A stretch of DNA of 64,000 nt, taken from positions 37,453 through 101,452 of the forward strand of contig CAUFRY010000003.1 in NCBI GenBank assembly GCA_959028445.1, given 5' to 3'. Position 1 is the stretch's first letter. Each line of letters starts with the position of its first letter. Shown here in pieces: positions 1-7,228 of the stretch. Origin of the DNA: an uncultured Collinsella sp. (lineage in GTDB: Bacteria; Actinomycetota; Coriobacteriia; Coriobacteriales; Coriobacteriaceae). Below the pieces are notes generated by a model, which had not been told where the DNA came from, made no database searches, and saw only the letters and a program-made list of their open reading frames with translations. A program made the position numbers and the translations under genes.

Positions 1-104
1 TGAATGACGGGCTTGTCGAGCACCGGCAGCATCTCTTTGGGCGTGCACTTGGTGCCAGGCAGAAAACGCGTGCCAAGACCGGCGGCGGGGATGATTGCCT
101 TCAT
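1..104 (-). CDS. galU: UTP-glucose-1-phosphate uridylyltransferase, N-terminal fragment cut by the window edge
   Basis: The minus strand from 104 encodes [14 protein letters not shown], then [14 protein letters not shown] and DKPVI, the nucleotidyltransferase signature (AAGLGTRxLPxTKxxPKEMLP) of GalU enzymes that make UDP-glucose from UTP and glucose-1-phosphate. Only 34 codons are inside the window, so length and C-terminus cannot be judged. A purine-rich stretch (AAAGGATCC) lies about 12 nt upstream. The gene runs away from rplL and has its own candidate promoter at 201-228. The P-loop-like motif makes the family clear. Whether it is GalU or a paralogue is less certain. Confidence 0.8.
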   Translation of the reverse strand, partial: MKAIIPAAGLGTRFLPGTKCTPKEMLPVLDKPVI

Positions 105-200
105 GTTATTCAAGGATCCTTTCGCAGGCGCAAAAGCGCCCCATGCGTGCGGCACACAGCCGCAGACCAAATTGCGATACCCAAGCATCTTACCGCTGGA

Positions 201-228
201 ACTATATGTCACTACAAGGCAGAGACAA
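201..228 (-). promoter_or_regulatory. Candidate promoter for galU
   Basis: On the minus strand TTGTCT (223-228) and TATAGT (201-206) are separated by 16 bp, about 95 bp upstream of the galU start. It lies in the 314-bp gap between galU and rplL, which otherwise holds only the rplL terminator. The assignment rests on consensus similarity alone. Confidence 0.4.
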
Positions 229-351
229 TTCTTCAGCAGGTCAACGCAAATTATTGCTCGAATGGTGCAATTTTATTGCCCAACGGCAGGACACCCGATA
301 CGACGCAAATCACAGAACATGGCAGTTTAAGCAACCGATCTCGAGGGACCG

Positions 352-390
352 AAAAACAAAAAAGACGGGGCTCGCAATGCGAACCCCGTC
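352..390 (-). terminator. Rho-independent terminator of rplJL
   Basis: A stem of GACGGGG with CCCCGTC, extended by a further GCG pairing, is followed on the minus strand by an uninterrupted T-rich run (TTTTTTGTTTTT). It lies 29 bp after the rplL stop, as expected for the end of the L10-L12 transcript. Confidence 0.85.
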
Positions 391-418
391 TGCAAAGAAA
401 TCTGGCGAGAAAGCCTGA

Positions 419-796
419 TTACTTGAGGGTGACAGCAGCGCCAGCAGCCTCGAGCTTCTCCTTGGCAGCCTCAGCGTCCTCCTTCTTGGCACCCTCGAGA
501 ACAGCCTTGGGAGCGCCCTCGACGACCTCCTTGGCCTCCTTCAGGCCAAGGTTGGTGAGCTCACGGACGGCCTTGATGACCTGGATCTTGTTGTCGCCGA
601 AGCCCTCGAGCACGACGTCAAACTCGGTCTTCTCCTCGGCCTCAGCAGCGCCAGCAGCGGGAGCGGCGACAACAGCGGCAGGAGCAGCGGCGGAAACGCC
701 GAAGGTGTCCTCGATAGCCTTAACGAGCTCGGAAGCCTCGAGAAGGGTCATTTCCTTAAGAGCATCGATGATCTCATCGGTGGTAAGCTTAGCCAT
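419..796 (-). CDS. rplL: 50S ribosomal protein L7/L12
   Basis: The 125-residue product begins [13 protein letters not shown] and matches L7/L12 throughout. It has an N-terminal dimerisation and L10-binding helix region, then an Ala/Pro-rich hinge ([15 protein letters not shown]). The globular C-terminal domain carries the EKTEFDVVL and IKVIRE-like [11 protein letters not shown] factor-binding segments. It forms the ribosomal stalk with L10. The start at 796 is chosen because GAAAGGAC lies just upstream and the earlier in-frame codons do not look like L7/L12. It follows rplJ by 102 bp and shares its terminator at 352-390. Confidence 0.97.
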   Translation of the reverse strand: MAKLTTDEIIDALKEMTLLEASELVKAIEDTFGVSAAAPAAVVAAPAAGAAEAEEKTEFDVVLEGFGDNKIQVIKAVRELTNLGLKEAKEVVEGAPKAVLEGAKKEDAEAAKEKLEAAGAAVTLK

Positions 797-898
797 TTCT
801 AAGTCCTTTCGGTTTCCGTGCGAATGCACGGAGATCAGTTAAAACACGGCGCGAATGCGCCAGGGGTGCGGCGTTGCCGCCGCGGGTGAAAACAGCGA

Positions 899-1420
899 CT
901 AGGCTGCCTTCTGCTCGGAGACCTGCTGGATCGAACGGGCGAGACCAGAGGAAACGCCGTTGACGCAGACAGCGATGTCGCGAGCGAAACCGGAGATGAG
1001 ACCGGCGATCTGGCCGAGAAGCTGATCCTTGGTGGGCAGCTCGGCGATAGCCTTAACATCATCAGCGGAAACGGCCTTGCCGTCGGAGATACCGCCCTTG
1101 ATCTCAAGGACGCCCTTGGACTTAGCGGAGAAGTCCTTAAGGGCCTTAGCGGCCTCGACCGGCTCGGACTCGTAGAACACATAAGCGACGGGGCCGGCGA
1201 GAATCTCGTCGAGCTCGGGCTGCTCCTGGTTCTTGAGAGCGATCTTGACCAGGTTGTTCTTGTAGACCTTCATCTCGGCGCCGCACTCGCGAAGCTGATG
1301 ACGCAGCTCCTGAGCCTGCTTAACCGTCAGACCGTTGTAGTTGACGACGAACAGACCGGCGTTCTCGGCGATACGGGACTCGATCTCTGCAACCTTGTCG
1401 ATTTTGTACTGCTGGGGCAT
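899..1420 (-). CDS. rplJ: 50S ribosomal protein L10
   Basis: The 173-residue protein starts MPQQYKIDKVAEI. It has the L10 core: a segment like VVNYNGLTVKQAQELR, then VYKNNLVKIAL and the GPVAYVF strand. A C-terminal helical tail (SGLARSIQQVSEQKAA) is the part that binds L7/L12 dimers. GGAGGTG precedes the start by 7 nt. It is the first gene of an rplJ-rplL operon with its own promoter (1637-1665), an L10 leader (1545-1613) and an attenuator-like hairpin. In E. coli these genes follow rplKA directly, but here rplKA sits at 23.4-24.6 kb. Confidence 0.97.
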   Translation of the reverse strand: MPQQYKIDKVAEIESRIAENAGLFVVNYNGLTVKQAQELRHQLRECGAEMKVYKNNLVKIALKNQEQPELDEILAGPVAYVFYESEPVEAAKALKDFSAKSKGVLEIKGGISDGKAVSADDVKAIAELPTKDQLLGQIAGLISGFARDIAVCVNGVSSGLARSIQQVSEQKAA

Positions 1421-1483
1421 GAATTACACCTCCTCGAATTCTTTCCGGGCACGGTCCGCCACAAGGACGTGACGGGGGCATGT

Positions 1484-1522
1484 CCAAAAAGAAAGCCCCC
1501 GCGCTGCATGAGCGACGGGGGC
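1484..1522 (-). terminator. Attenuator-like terminator in the rplJ leader
   Basis: On the minus strand GCCCCC (1517-1522) pairs with GGGGGC (1495-1500) across a short loop and is followed by TTTCTTTTT. It lies between the L10 leader structure and the rplJ start, 64 bp from the start codon. The position suggests premature termination of the leader RNA, though this is inferred from structure alone. Confidence 0.75.
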
Positions 1523-1544
1523 GAGAAGACATATCTACTCGACC

Positions 1545-1613
1545 ACCTCGGCTGGCGGGAAGTCCCATTAAGCTCGCGGGTAAGACCCGTTTGCGCCGGC
1601 TGTCTCTGGCAGC
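1545..1613 (-). promoter_or_regulatory. Ribosomal protein L10 leader (autoregulatory mRNA element)
   Basis: The minus-strand RNA contains GCTGCCAGAGACAGC followed by a GCGCAAACGGGT arm, then CTTAATGGGACTTCCCGCCAGCCGAGGT. This closely resembles the conserved L10-leader family, in which L10 bound to L7/L12 represses the rplJL mRNA. It lies directly between the promoter (1637-1665) and the attenuator hairpin (1484-1522). Recognition is by remembered consensus. A covariance-model search would settle it. Confidence 0.8.
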
Positions 1614-1636
1614 GGATTCGTGCGTGAACCGAAAGT

Positions 1637-1665
1637 ATTATGGCGGGGACCCCGGCGTCGGTCAA
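1637..1665 (-). promoter_or_regulatory. Promoter of rplJL
   Basis: TTGACC (1660-1665) and CATAAT (1637-1642) on the minus strand are spaced by exactly 17 bp, immediately upstream of the L10 leader. The -35 hexamer lies inside the left outer arm of the 222-bp inverted repeat at 1654-1875. A GGTTTTCCG stretch just upstream resembles the sequences preceding the rpmG and tRNA-Tyr promoters. Confidence 0.85.
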
Positions 1666-1875
1666 CGGAAAACCGGGCTGCACACAATTCCACCATCCGG
1701 CCGCGCCGCCGAAGGCCAGGCGCAAGGTTTTCGCTCGGTCAGGTCCTGGGCTCGCACGAAGAGCACATTAAGTGCTCTTCGGCTCGTGCGGAATCTACGA
1801 AAACCTTGCGCCTGGCCTTCGGCGGCGCGGCCTGCGGTGACTTTGGGGCAGCCCGGTTTCCCGTTGGCCGACGCC
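1654..1875. repeat. Giant nested inverted repeat (222 bp)
   Basis: Three nested palindromic layers are visible. Outer arms 1654-1681 and 1848-1875 match at 26 of 28 positions. Middle arms 1699-1733 and 1798-1832 are a perfect 35-bp inverted repeat. A core hairpin 1757-1766/1772-1781 is a perfect 10-bp stem with a 5-nt loop. It occupies the gap between the aminotransferase stop (1926) and the rplJ promoter, whose -35 box lies in the outer arm. No reading frame across it looks coding. It could end aminotransferase transcription, insulate rplJL or be a non-autonomous mobile repeat. Confidence 0.9.
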
Positions 1876-1925
1876 CCCACTCATAAGCCTTAAGTCGGTG
1901 GGCTGATGTGTTGCATCCCTGAGGG

Positions 1926-3062
1926 CTACAAGGTTGAAATGAAGGTGGACAGGCGGCGGAGGCCTTCGTCCAGGTTTTCGTCGGAGACGCAGTAGCTTAG
2001 GCGGATGTGGCCTTCGGTTCCGAAACAGTCGCCCGGGACTAGGGCTACGTTTGCCTCTTTGATGGCTTTGATGCAGAAGTCTTCGCTGGTTAGGCCGAAC
2101 TTTTTGATGCTCGGGAAAGTGTAGAAGGCTCCTGCGGGCTCTACTACGTCGAGGCCCATGGCGTCTAAGGCTGCGAGTACGCGTTCGCGACGGGCTCGGT
2201 AGACTTCGAGCATGGGAGTTGGGTCGACGGTGAGGGCTCGGGCTGCGGCGTCCATTTCGAAGGAGACGGCGCTCGATACTAAGTATTGGTGGGCCTTTGC
2301 GATCTCGGCGATGACGGGGGCTGCGGCTGCGAGCCAGCCCAAACGCCAGCCGGTCATGGCCCAGGGTTTGGAGAAGCTCTCGATGACTACCGTCTGCTCG
2401 CGTAGCTCCGGGTGGCGCTGGGCAAAGCGCTCGTAGCCGTCCACGTAGACCAGGCGGTTGTATACATCGTCGCAGACCACGTAGATGCCCGCCTCCTCCG
2501 CCACGCGCGCCACGGCGTCGAGCGACGCCGTGTTGAGGATGCAACCCGTAGGATTGTTGGGCGAGCAGATGACGATGGCCTTGGTCGCCGGCGTCACGTA
2601 AGCACGAAGTGCGTCCTCGTCAATCTGGAATTGCGCAGGCTCCGTATCCAAAAAGACCGCCTTGGCGTGATTGGCCACGACGATGCTCTCGTACAGGCCA
2701 AAGGCCGGCGTGGGAATAATGACCTCGTCGCCTGGGTTGAGCATAGCCATGAATGCTGCCGACAGGGCCTCGGTCGCACCGTCGGTCAGAATGACCTCGT
2801 CCGCCGAAAACGTAAGGCCCGCATCCCCCATGTAGGCAGATAACGCCTCACGCAGGGCGGGGCGACCGTTGTTGGGCGGATAGTGCGTGTCGCCGCGGTC
2901 CAGTGCGGCGGTCACCTCGGCGCTAATCACATCGGGCGTGGGAAAATCGGGCTCGCCGAGCGCGAGCGCGATGCACCCCGGGTGCTGGGCGGCGAGCGCG
3001 TTGATTCGGCGGATACCGGAGGGCTTGAGCGTGGCAAGCGAGGTATTCATGGGCAGACGCAT
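1926..3062 (-). CDS. PLP-dependent class I aminotransferase (aspartate/aromatic type)
   Basis: The 378-residue protein is a fold-type I aminotransferase. It has the N-terminal LGEPDFPTPD segment and the cofactor-contacting SPNNPTG loop (167-173). CDDVY (197-201) holds the aspartate that binds the pyridine nitrogen, and SFSKPWAMTGWR has the Schiff-base lysine at about 232. A C-terminal IRLSYC arginine should bind the substrate carboxylate. No signal peptide is seen, so it acts in the cytoplasm. GAAAGGA precedes the chosen start; a second Met at codon 5 is possible. It is transcribed alone, ending at the giant palindrome. Substrate (aspartate, alanine or aromatic amino acid) cannot be fixed. 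Confidence 0.9.
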   Translation of the reverse strand: MRLPMNTSLATLKPSGIRRINALAAQHPGCIALALGEPDFPTPDVISAEVTAALDRGDTHYPPNNGRPALREALSAYMGDAGLTFSADEVILTDGATEALSAAFMAMLNPGDEVIIPTPAFGLYESIVVANHAKAVFLDTEPAQFQIDEDALRAYVTPATKAIVICSPNNPTGCILNTASLDAVARVAEEAGIYVVCDDVYNRLVYVDGYERFAQRHPELREQTVVIESFSKPWAMTGWRLGWLAAAAPVIAEIAKAHQYLVSSAVSFEMDAAARALTVDPTPMLEVYRARRERVLAALDAMGLDVVEPAGAFYTFPSIKKFGLTSEDFCIKAIKEANVALVPGDCFGTEGHIRLSYCVSDENLDEGLRRLSTFISTL

Positions 3063-3155
3063 GGCGTTCCTTTCGTAAGGGTTGCACTAGGATAGCGCGG
3101 CGGGGCGCCACCAGACGGTGTAACCTAAACGGAAACCAACCGGAAAGGAGGCAGC

Positions 3156-3812
3156 ATGGAGACGACCGCACGCGGCGATGTACCAAAAACACTGCAAACC
3201 ATTGCGTATATCAGCATTCCCAATAGCGACGATCTTGAGTTTTTGCTCTGGGACCTGCAGGATGCCATCACCGCCTATGCACAGCTTTCCGGCACCGCAC
3301 TCCCCCACCCGGTCGACTTGAAGGCAAATGACGCCGGCAGCGTTGCCGATGGCATCGTGCTGGCCATTGAAGATGTGGCTGACGATAAGACGTTGACAGC
3401 CATCGAGCAGGCGCTTGAGCGCTTTGGCGGTACGGGAACGCGTGTCTACGCCGCGATTCGAGCCGCACAACAGGGCACTGAGCAGGCGCGTGAGACCGCC
3501 GTTCGCCTGCACAAGGCATGTGAGCGCCATAACCAATTGTGGTGTGGCGGCGTTGCCATCTGCGCTGGCAGCGGCATTGCGGCGCTTCGTCGCTCCCCGC
3601 GCATGGGACTCTTGCGGCGACCGTTTTCGGAGGCCATGGACAAGCTCGTGGGCGCCGTTCGTATGGGGTGTTCCGTCGAACACGCGCAGAAGCTCAGTGG
3701 CGCCGCAACGGGCGGCGTCGACACCGACGGCATGGTGCGCGCCACGCCTGCACTGCCCACACCGATCTGGCACGCCGTTATGAGGCATCTTGCCGAGCAC
3801 TCAAACTGCTAA
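3156..3812 (+). CDS. Uncharacterised 218-residue protein, possibly flavodoxin-like
   Basis: The gene has a very strong ribosome binding site (GGAAAGGAGG) and normal codon use for the window. I do not recognise a named family. The N-terminal half alternates short hydrophobic strands and helices (QTIAYISIPNSDD; DGIVLAIEDVADD). The middle has a glycine-rich WCGGVAICAGSGIAAL segment followed by SPRMGLLRRPFSEAMDKLVGAV. That layout recalls flavodoxin-fold proteins, but this is a weak inference. No signal peptide or clear membrane span is seen. It is divergent from the aminotransferase (93 bp apart), and its end overlaps the end of the convergent glycosylase gene by 4 bp. Confidence 0.7.
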   Translation: METTARGDVPKTLQTIAYISIPNSDDLEFLLWDLQDAITAYAQLSGTALPHPVDLKANDAGSVADGIVLAIEDVADDKTLTAIEQALERFGGTGTRVYAAIRAAQQGTEQARETAVRLHKACERHNQLWCGGVAICAGSGIAALRRSPRMGLLRRPFSEAMDKLVGAVRMGCSVEHAQKLSGAATGGVDTDGMVRATPALPTPIWHAVMRHLAEHSNC

Positions 3813-4378
3813 ATCGAAAAAGCCTGCCAATCAGCGGCGCCGCTCCAACGCTCGACAAGGCGTTCCAGACGCCACGCCGCATTGGCGGGACTTGTCGACG
3901 GCAGAACGATGGCCGGCAGCCCGGTGCGCTCTTGTAGATAGCGCTTGTAGAGCCGGCCAGCTGTACCACCGTTGCATATCACCTGCTCAATGGGAGCTGC
4001 GCCGGTAATGCGCTCGATATGTGCCGGCACAACGTTGCGGATGCTCGCGTCGCTCGAGCCCTTAATGTCGCAGCTCTCGATTGCATCCCACAGGGCCACG
4101 CCGCCGTTCAGCAGCATGGCCCGCTTGGCGGCAATGGAGGCATCGAGCGTCGCGGGCTCACCGCTTGCCAAAGGATCGCCCTCGTTGGGCGGCACAGGCA
4201 TACCGAGGCACGTGGCCATCACACGCCAAAAGCGATTCTGAGGGTTGCCGTAATAAAAGGCATTGGCGCGCGAAAGCACCGAGGGAAACGACCCGAGCAC
4301 CAAAACGCGCGAGTGCTCGTCAAACACGGGCTCAAACCCATGCTCAATATGTTGATAGCCCTCGTCAGACACGGCCAT
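3809..4378 (-). CDS. DNA-deoxyinosine (hypoxanthine) glycosylase, uracil-DNA glycosylase superfamily
   Basis: The 189-residue protein carries the signatures of the hypoxanthine-DNA glycosylase branch. GSFPS lies at 29-33, YYGNPQNRFW at 42-51, and a C-terminal LPSTSPANA loop should enter the DNA minor groove. These enzymes remove deaminated adenine, and sometimes uracil, from DNA. It lies 3 bp downstream of the amylase gene on the same strand, so the two are probably co-transcribed. The functional link between them is unclear. Its stop overlaps the convergent 3156-3812 gene by 4 bp. Confidence 0.85.
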   Translation of the reverse strand: MAVSDEGYQHIEHGFEPVFDEHSRVLVLGSFPSVLSRANAFYYGNPQNRFWRVMATCLGMPVPPNEGDPLASGEPATLDASIAAKRAMLLNGGVALWDAIESCDIKGSSDASIRNVVPAHIERITGAAPIEQVICNGGTAGRLYKRYLQERTGLPAIVLPSTSPANAAWRLERLVERWSGAADWQAFSI

Positions 4379-4381
4379 GGG

Positions 4382-5758
4382 CTAGGCCCTCAGCAGATAA
4401 CGCACCTCGTAGGGTGCAAGCTCAAGGGTGCCCGTCAGCTCGACCGTGGGCGCATCGTCGGCAAGCAGATCGACGAAGGAGCCGTTGAGCTCGCCGGTGC
4501 CAAAGGTGTAAGGCTCGTCCACGGCGTTCACCGCCACGAGCACCGTCGCACCGTCACAAGCGCGTTCGAACAGCAGCTGCTTATTCTGGATCACCACGTT
4601 GCGATAGGCACCGTAGTTGAGAGCACGGGCAGCCGCGTCGTCGGCCGAGCGAAGGTGCGCAAGCTGCGTGATGAACGCCGTCAGCTCGTTGGGCGCAGGC
4701 TCATTGAGCGCAGGTCGCAGCGCCCAGTCGCCATCGGGGCCACCCTTTTCGCCGGCAATTCCCCACTCGCTGCCATAGTAGACGCACGGGATGCCCGGCA
4801 TGCCAAAGAGCATGCCGTAGGCGGGACGCAGACACGACTTGTCGGTGAGGATACTTGCCAGGCGCGGCACATCGTGGTTGTCGACAAACGACAGCAGATG
4901 TTTGCCGCGGTAGATGCACCACGGATCGCCGCCAAACTGGCGGTGCAGCGAATGGGCGATCTCGAACATGTTGACCGAGTTAAAGCTGGAGTACAGGCCC
5001 TTGTAGCACTCGTAGTTGGTGCAGGAGTCGAGCATCTCGTCGTTGACGATTTGGTTGTAGTCGCCGTGGAGCGTCTCGCCGATCAGCACAAAGTCGGGCT
5101 TGAGCTCACGGGTAAAGGCGTGCAGGCGGCGCATAAAGTCGCGGTCGAGCATATAGGCAACGTCCAGGCGCAGGCCGTCGACGCCAAAGACCTCGGCCCA
5201 GCGGCGCACGGACTCGAGCAGGTAATCGACCACAGCGGGATTTTGCAGGTTGAGCTTCACAAGCTCAAAATGGCCTTCCCAGCCCTCGTACCAAAAGCCA
5301 TCGCCATAGCAGGAATCGCCGTCAAAGCTAATGTGGAACCAGTCCTTGTACGGCGAGTCCCACTTGCGCTCCTGCACATCGCGGAAGGCCCAAAAACCGC
5401 GGCCGACGTGGTTGAAGACGGCATCGAGCACCACGCGGATGCCATGGGCATGCAGCGTGTCGCATACGGCGGCAAAGTCGGCGTCCCCACCCAGGCGACG
5501 GTCGATATGGCGCAGGCTGCGTGTATCGTAGCTGTGGCTATCAGATTCGAGCGGTGGGTTGATGAGCACAGCGCCAACGCCGAGTTCCTGCATGTAGTCG
5601 GCCCACTTGGCGATTTTCATAATGGGAGCATCGGGGTTAGGAGCAACGTTGACGGCCTGGGCAAGCTCGTCCTCGGCAACGGGTGCGGCGTTTTCGCGCG
5701 GAGCCCCGCAAAAGCCCAGCGGATAGATCTGATAGAACGTCGTCTCGTATGCCCACAT
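4382..5758 (-). CDS. GH13 alpha-amylase-family glycosidase
   Basis: The 458-residue protein has all four GH13 regions: DAVFNH (112-117), GLRLDVA with the nucleophile Asp near 199, IGETL with the acid/base Glu near 228, and FVDNHD with the transition-state Asp near 296. The (beta/alpha)8 barrel is followed by a short C-terminal beta domain. There is no signal peptide, so it likely acts on imported maltodextrins. The inserted GFWYEGWEGHFELVKLN stretch before region II is typical of cyclomaltodextrinase/neopullulanase-like enzymes. Exact specificity is not determined. GGGAGGTTGCT lies just before the start. It heads a two-gene unit with the glycosylase. Confidence 0.9.
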   Translation of the reverse strand: MWAYETTFYQIYPLGFCGAPRENAAPVAEDELAQAVNVAPNPDAPIMKIAKWADYMQELGVGAVLINPPLESDSHSYDTRSLRHIDRRLGGDADFAAVCDTLHAHGIRVVLDAVFNHVGRGFWAFRDVQERKWDSPYKDWFHISFDGDSCYGDGFWYEGWEGHFELVKLNLQNPAVVDYLLESVRRWAEVFGVDGLRLDVAYMLDRDFMRRLHAFTRELKPDFVLIGETLHGDYNQIVNDEMLDSCTNYECYKGLYSSFNSVNMFEIAHSLHRQFGGDPWCIYRGKHLLSFVDNHDVPRLASILTDKSCLRPAYGMLFGMPGIPCVYYGSEWGIAGEKGGPDGDWALRPALNEPAPNELTAFITQLAHLRSADDAAARALNYGAYRNVVIQNKQLLFERACDGATVLVAVNAVDEPYTFGTGELNGSFVDLLADDAPTVELTGTLELAPYEVRYLLRA

Positions 5759-5829
5759 AGCAACCTCCCGGTAAGCTCAACACAACGACATCCATTGTAT
5801 GCCCAGCTTGTATCCTCTCCCCCAAAATA

Positions 5830-5896
5830 AGTTGCGGTGGAATAGTTCCTGTCTGGGCCTTCAGAAGCCTTAAACAGGAACTATTCCACCGCAACT
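5830..5896. repeat. Dispersed hairpin repeat, AGTTGCGGTG family, copy 1
   Basis: A perfect 23-bp inverted repeat (5830-5852 with 5874-5896) starts AGTTGCGGTGGAATAG and encloses a 21-nt loop. It lies 16 bp after the stop of the SotB-like gene, in the gap before the amylase gene. Two further copies occur at 9969-10035 and 49381-49447. Confidence 0.9.
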
Positions 5897-5911
5897 GATG
5901 AGGGGACGTGA

Positions 5912-7108
5912 TTAGGCGACGGGCTTGGCGCGGCGGATGGCCGGAAACAGCACGGTGATGGCGAGGATGACGCCCACGACGGCAATCGCCCCGCCCGCGA
6001 AGCCGATCCAAGCGATACCGGGACCCGAAACCACGGCGCCGCCGATTGCGGTGCCCGTGCCGATACCGAGGTTAAACAGGCCCGAGAAGATCGACATGGC
6101 GACGGCTGACGAATCTGCCGGCGTATGCTTGATGAGCTCGGCCTGGAACGCCACATTGAAGGCCGTGGCGCAGCAGCCCCACAGTGCGCAGACGGCAAGC
6201 ACTGTCACGAGCGACGATGCGGCCGGCCCCATGAGCAGCAGGGCCGCCGGCACGCCGGAGAGCGTGATAGCCAAGAACGGGAAGCGATGCCCATCGAACA
6301 GGCGGCCAAACAGCCAGCTTCCGAGCAAACCAGAGCAGCCAAACGCCGTCAGCGTCATGGTGATGGCGCCCGCATCGACGTGCGCGACCTGCGCCAGGAA
6401 GGGCTCGATATAGCTGTAGCTTGCGTAATAGCCGGTCGCCATGAAGACCGTGACTGCGTAGAGCGCGATGAGGAGCGGGTTCTTGAGCAGCTCGGGCAGC
6501 TGTTTGACGGTAAAGCGCTCACCCGCCGGCATGGCCGGGAACACCGCTGCCTGGTAGACGACCGCGATGGCTGAGAGGCCCCCGACCACGGCAAACGTCA
6601 TGCGCCAGCCCACGGCCAAGCCAATGGCGCGACCGAGAGGCAGGCCAAAGATCTGCGCGATGGACGAGCCCGTGGCGATCATGCTGATGGCGAGCGCGCC
6701 GTGGCGAGTGTCGACCAGGCGCGAGGCCATAATCGAGGCGACTGACCAGAACACGGCATGTGCGCAAGCGACCACCAGGCGCGCGCAGACCAGGATGGGA
6801 TAGGTCGGCGCCACAGCGGACAGGAACTGACCGAGCGAGAACACGGCCAGCACGCCCAGCAGCATCCGCTTGAACTCGAAGCGCGAGGCAAACACCATGA
6901 GCGGCAACGACAGCAGCATGACGCCCCAGGCATAGACCGAGATCATGATGCCCGCCTGGGCCTCGGTGAGCGAGAACGACGCGGCGATATCAGTCAAAAG
7001 GCCGATGGGCATAAACTCCGACGTGTTGAACACGAACGCACAGCAGGTGAGCCCGACGAGTGGGAGCCACTGCTTGAGCGTGATGCCGTCTTGCCTTGTC
7101 TGAGTCAT
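5912..7108 (-). CDS. MFS sugar efflux transporter, SotB/AraJ-like (DHA1 family)
   Basis: From 7108 the protein has 398 residues and about 12 hydrophobic segments, the standard size for DHA1 exporters. It closely resembles SotB-type proteins in the first helix (FVFNTSEFMPIGLLTDIA), the GIMISVYAW segment, RLVVACAHAVFWS, the IATGSSIAQIFGLPLGR antiporter-type motif, and YASYSYIEPFL. Such pumps export sugars or small drugs using proton exchange. The start is MTQTRQDG with GGAGACG upstream, because the 32 codons before it do not resemble the family and overlap the candidate promoter. It is probably monocistronic. Confidence 0.87.
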   Translation of the reverse strand: MTQTRQDGITLKQWLPLVGLTCCAFVFNTSEFMPIGLLTDIAASFSLTEAQAGIMISVYAWGVMLLSLPLMVFASRFEFKRMLLGVLAVFSLGQFLSAVAPTYPILVCARLVVACAHAVFWSVASIMASRLVDTRHGALAISMIATGSSIAQIFGLPLGRAIGLAVGWRMTFAVVGGLSAIAVVYQAAVFPAMPAGERFTVKQLPELLKNPLLIALYAVTVFMATGYYASYSYIEPFLAQVAHVDAGAITMTLTAFGCSGLLGSWLFGRLFDGHRFPFLAITLSGVPAALLLMGPAASSLVTVLAVCALWGCCATAFNVAFQAELIKHTPADSSAVAMSIFSGLFNLGIGTGTAIGGAVVSGPGIAWIGFAGGAIAVVGVILAITVLFPAIRRAKPVA

Positions 7109-7141
7109 ATATAACGTCTCCAATCGTTTTGAGCGGAGGCG

Positions 7142-7171
7142 ATTATATAGCAACGGCCCCGCATCCGTCAG
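7142..7171 (-). promoter_or_regulatory. Candidate promoter of the sotB-like gene
   Basis: TATAAT (7142-7147) on the minus strand lies 34 bp upstream of the start codon, with CTGACG (7166-7171) 18 bp further upstream. The -35 hexamer is inside the loop and stem of the hairpin at 7155-7186, so termination of feoAB and initiation here may compete. Confidence 0.45.
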
Positions 7172-7186
7172 TACAGATGCGGGGCC
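7155..7186 (-). terminator. Hairpin after feoAB
   Basis: GGCCCCGCATC pairs with GATGCGGGGCC across a 10-nt loop, 43 bp after the feoAB stop. On the minus strand it is followed by GTTGCTATAT rather than a clean T run, so it may be a weak terminator or an mRNA-stabilising stem. Confidence 0.6.
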
Positions 7187-7228
7187 GAAAACAATTCGAT
7201 ACACAGAGGTTGCGCCGTCAATTCATAA

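Noticed and set aside
4019..5830. 603-residue plus-strand reading frame opposite the amylase and glycosylase genes
   Set aside because: It is antisense to two genes with clear catalytic motifs, has low-complexity His/Val-rich composition typical of a complement of GC-rich coding DNA, and no ribosome binding site.
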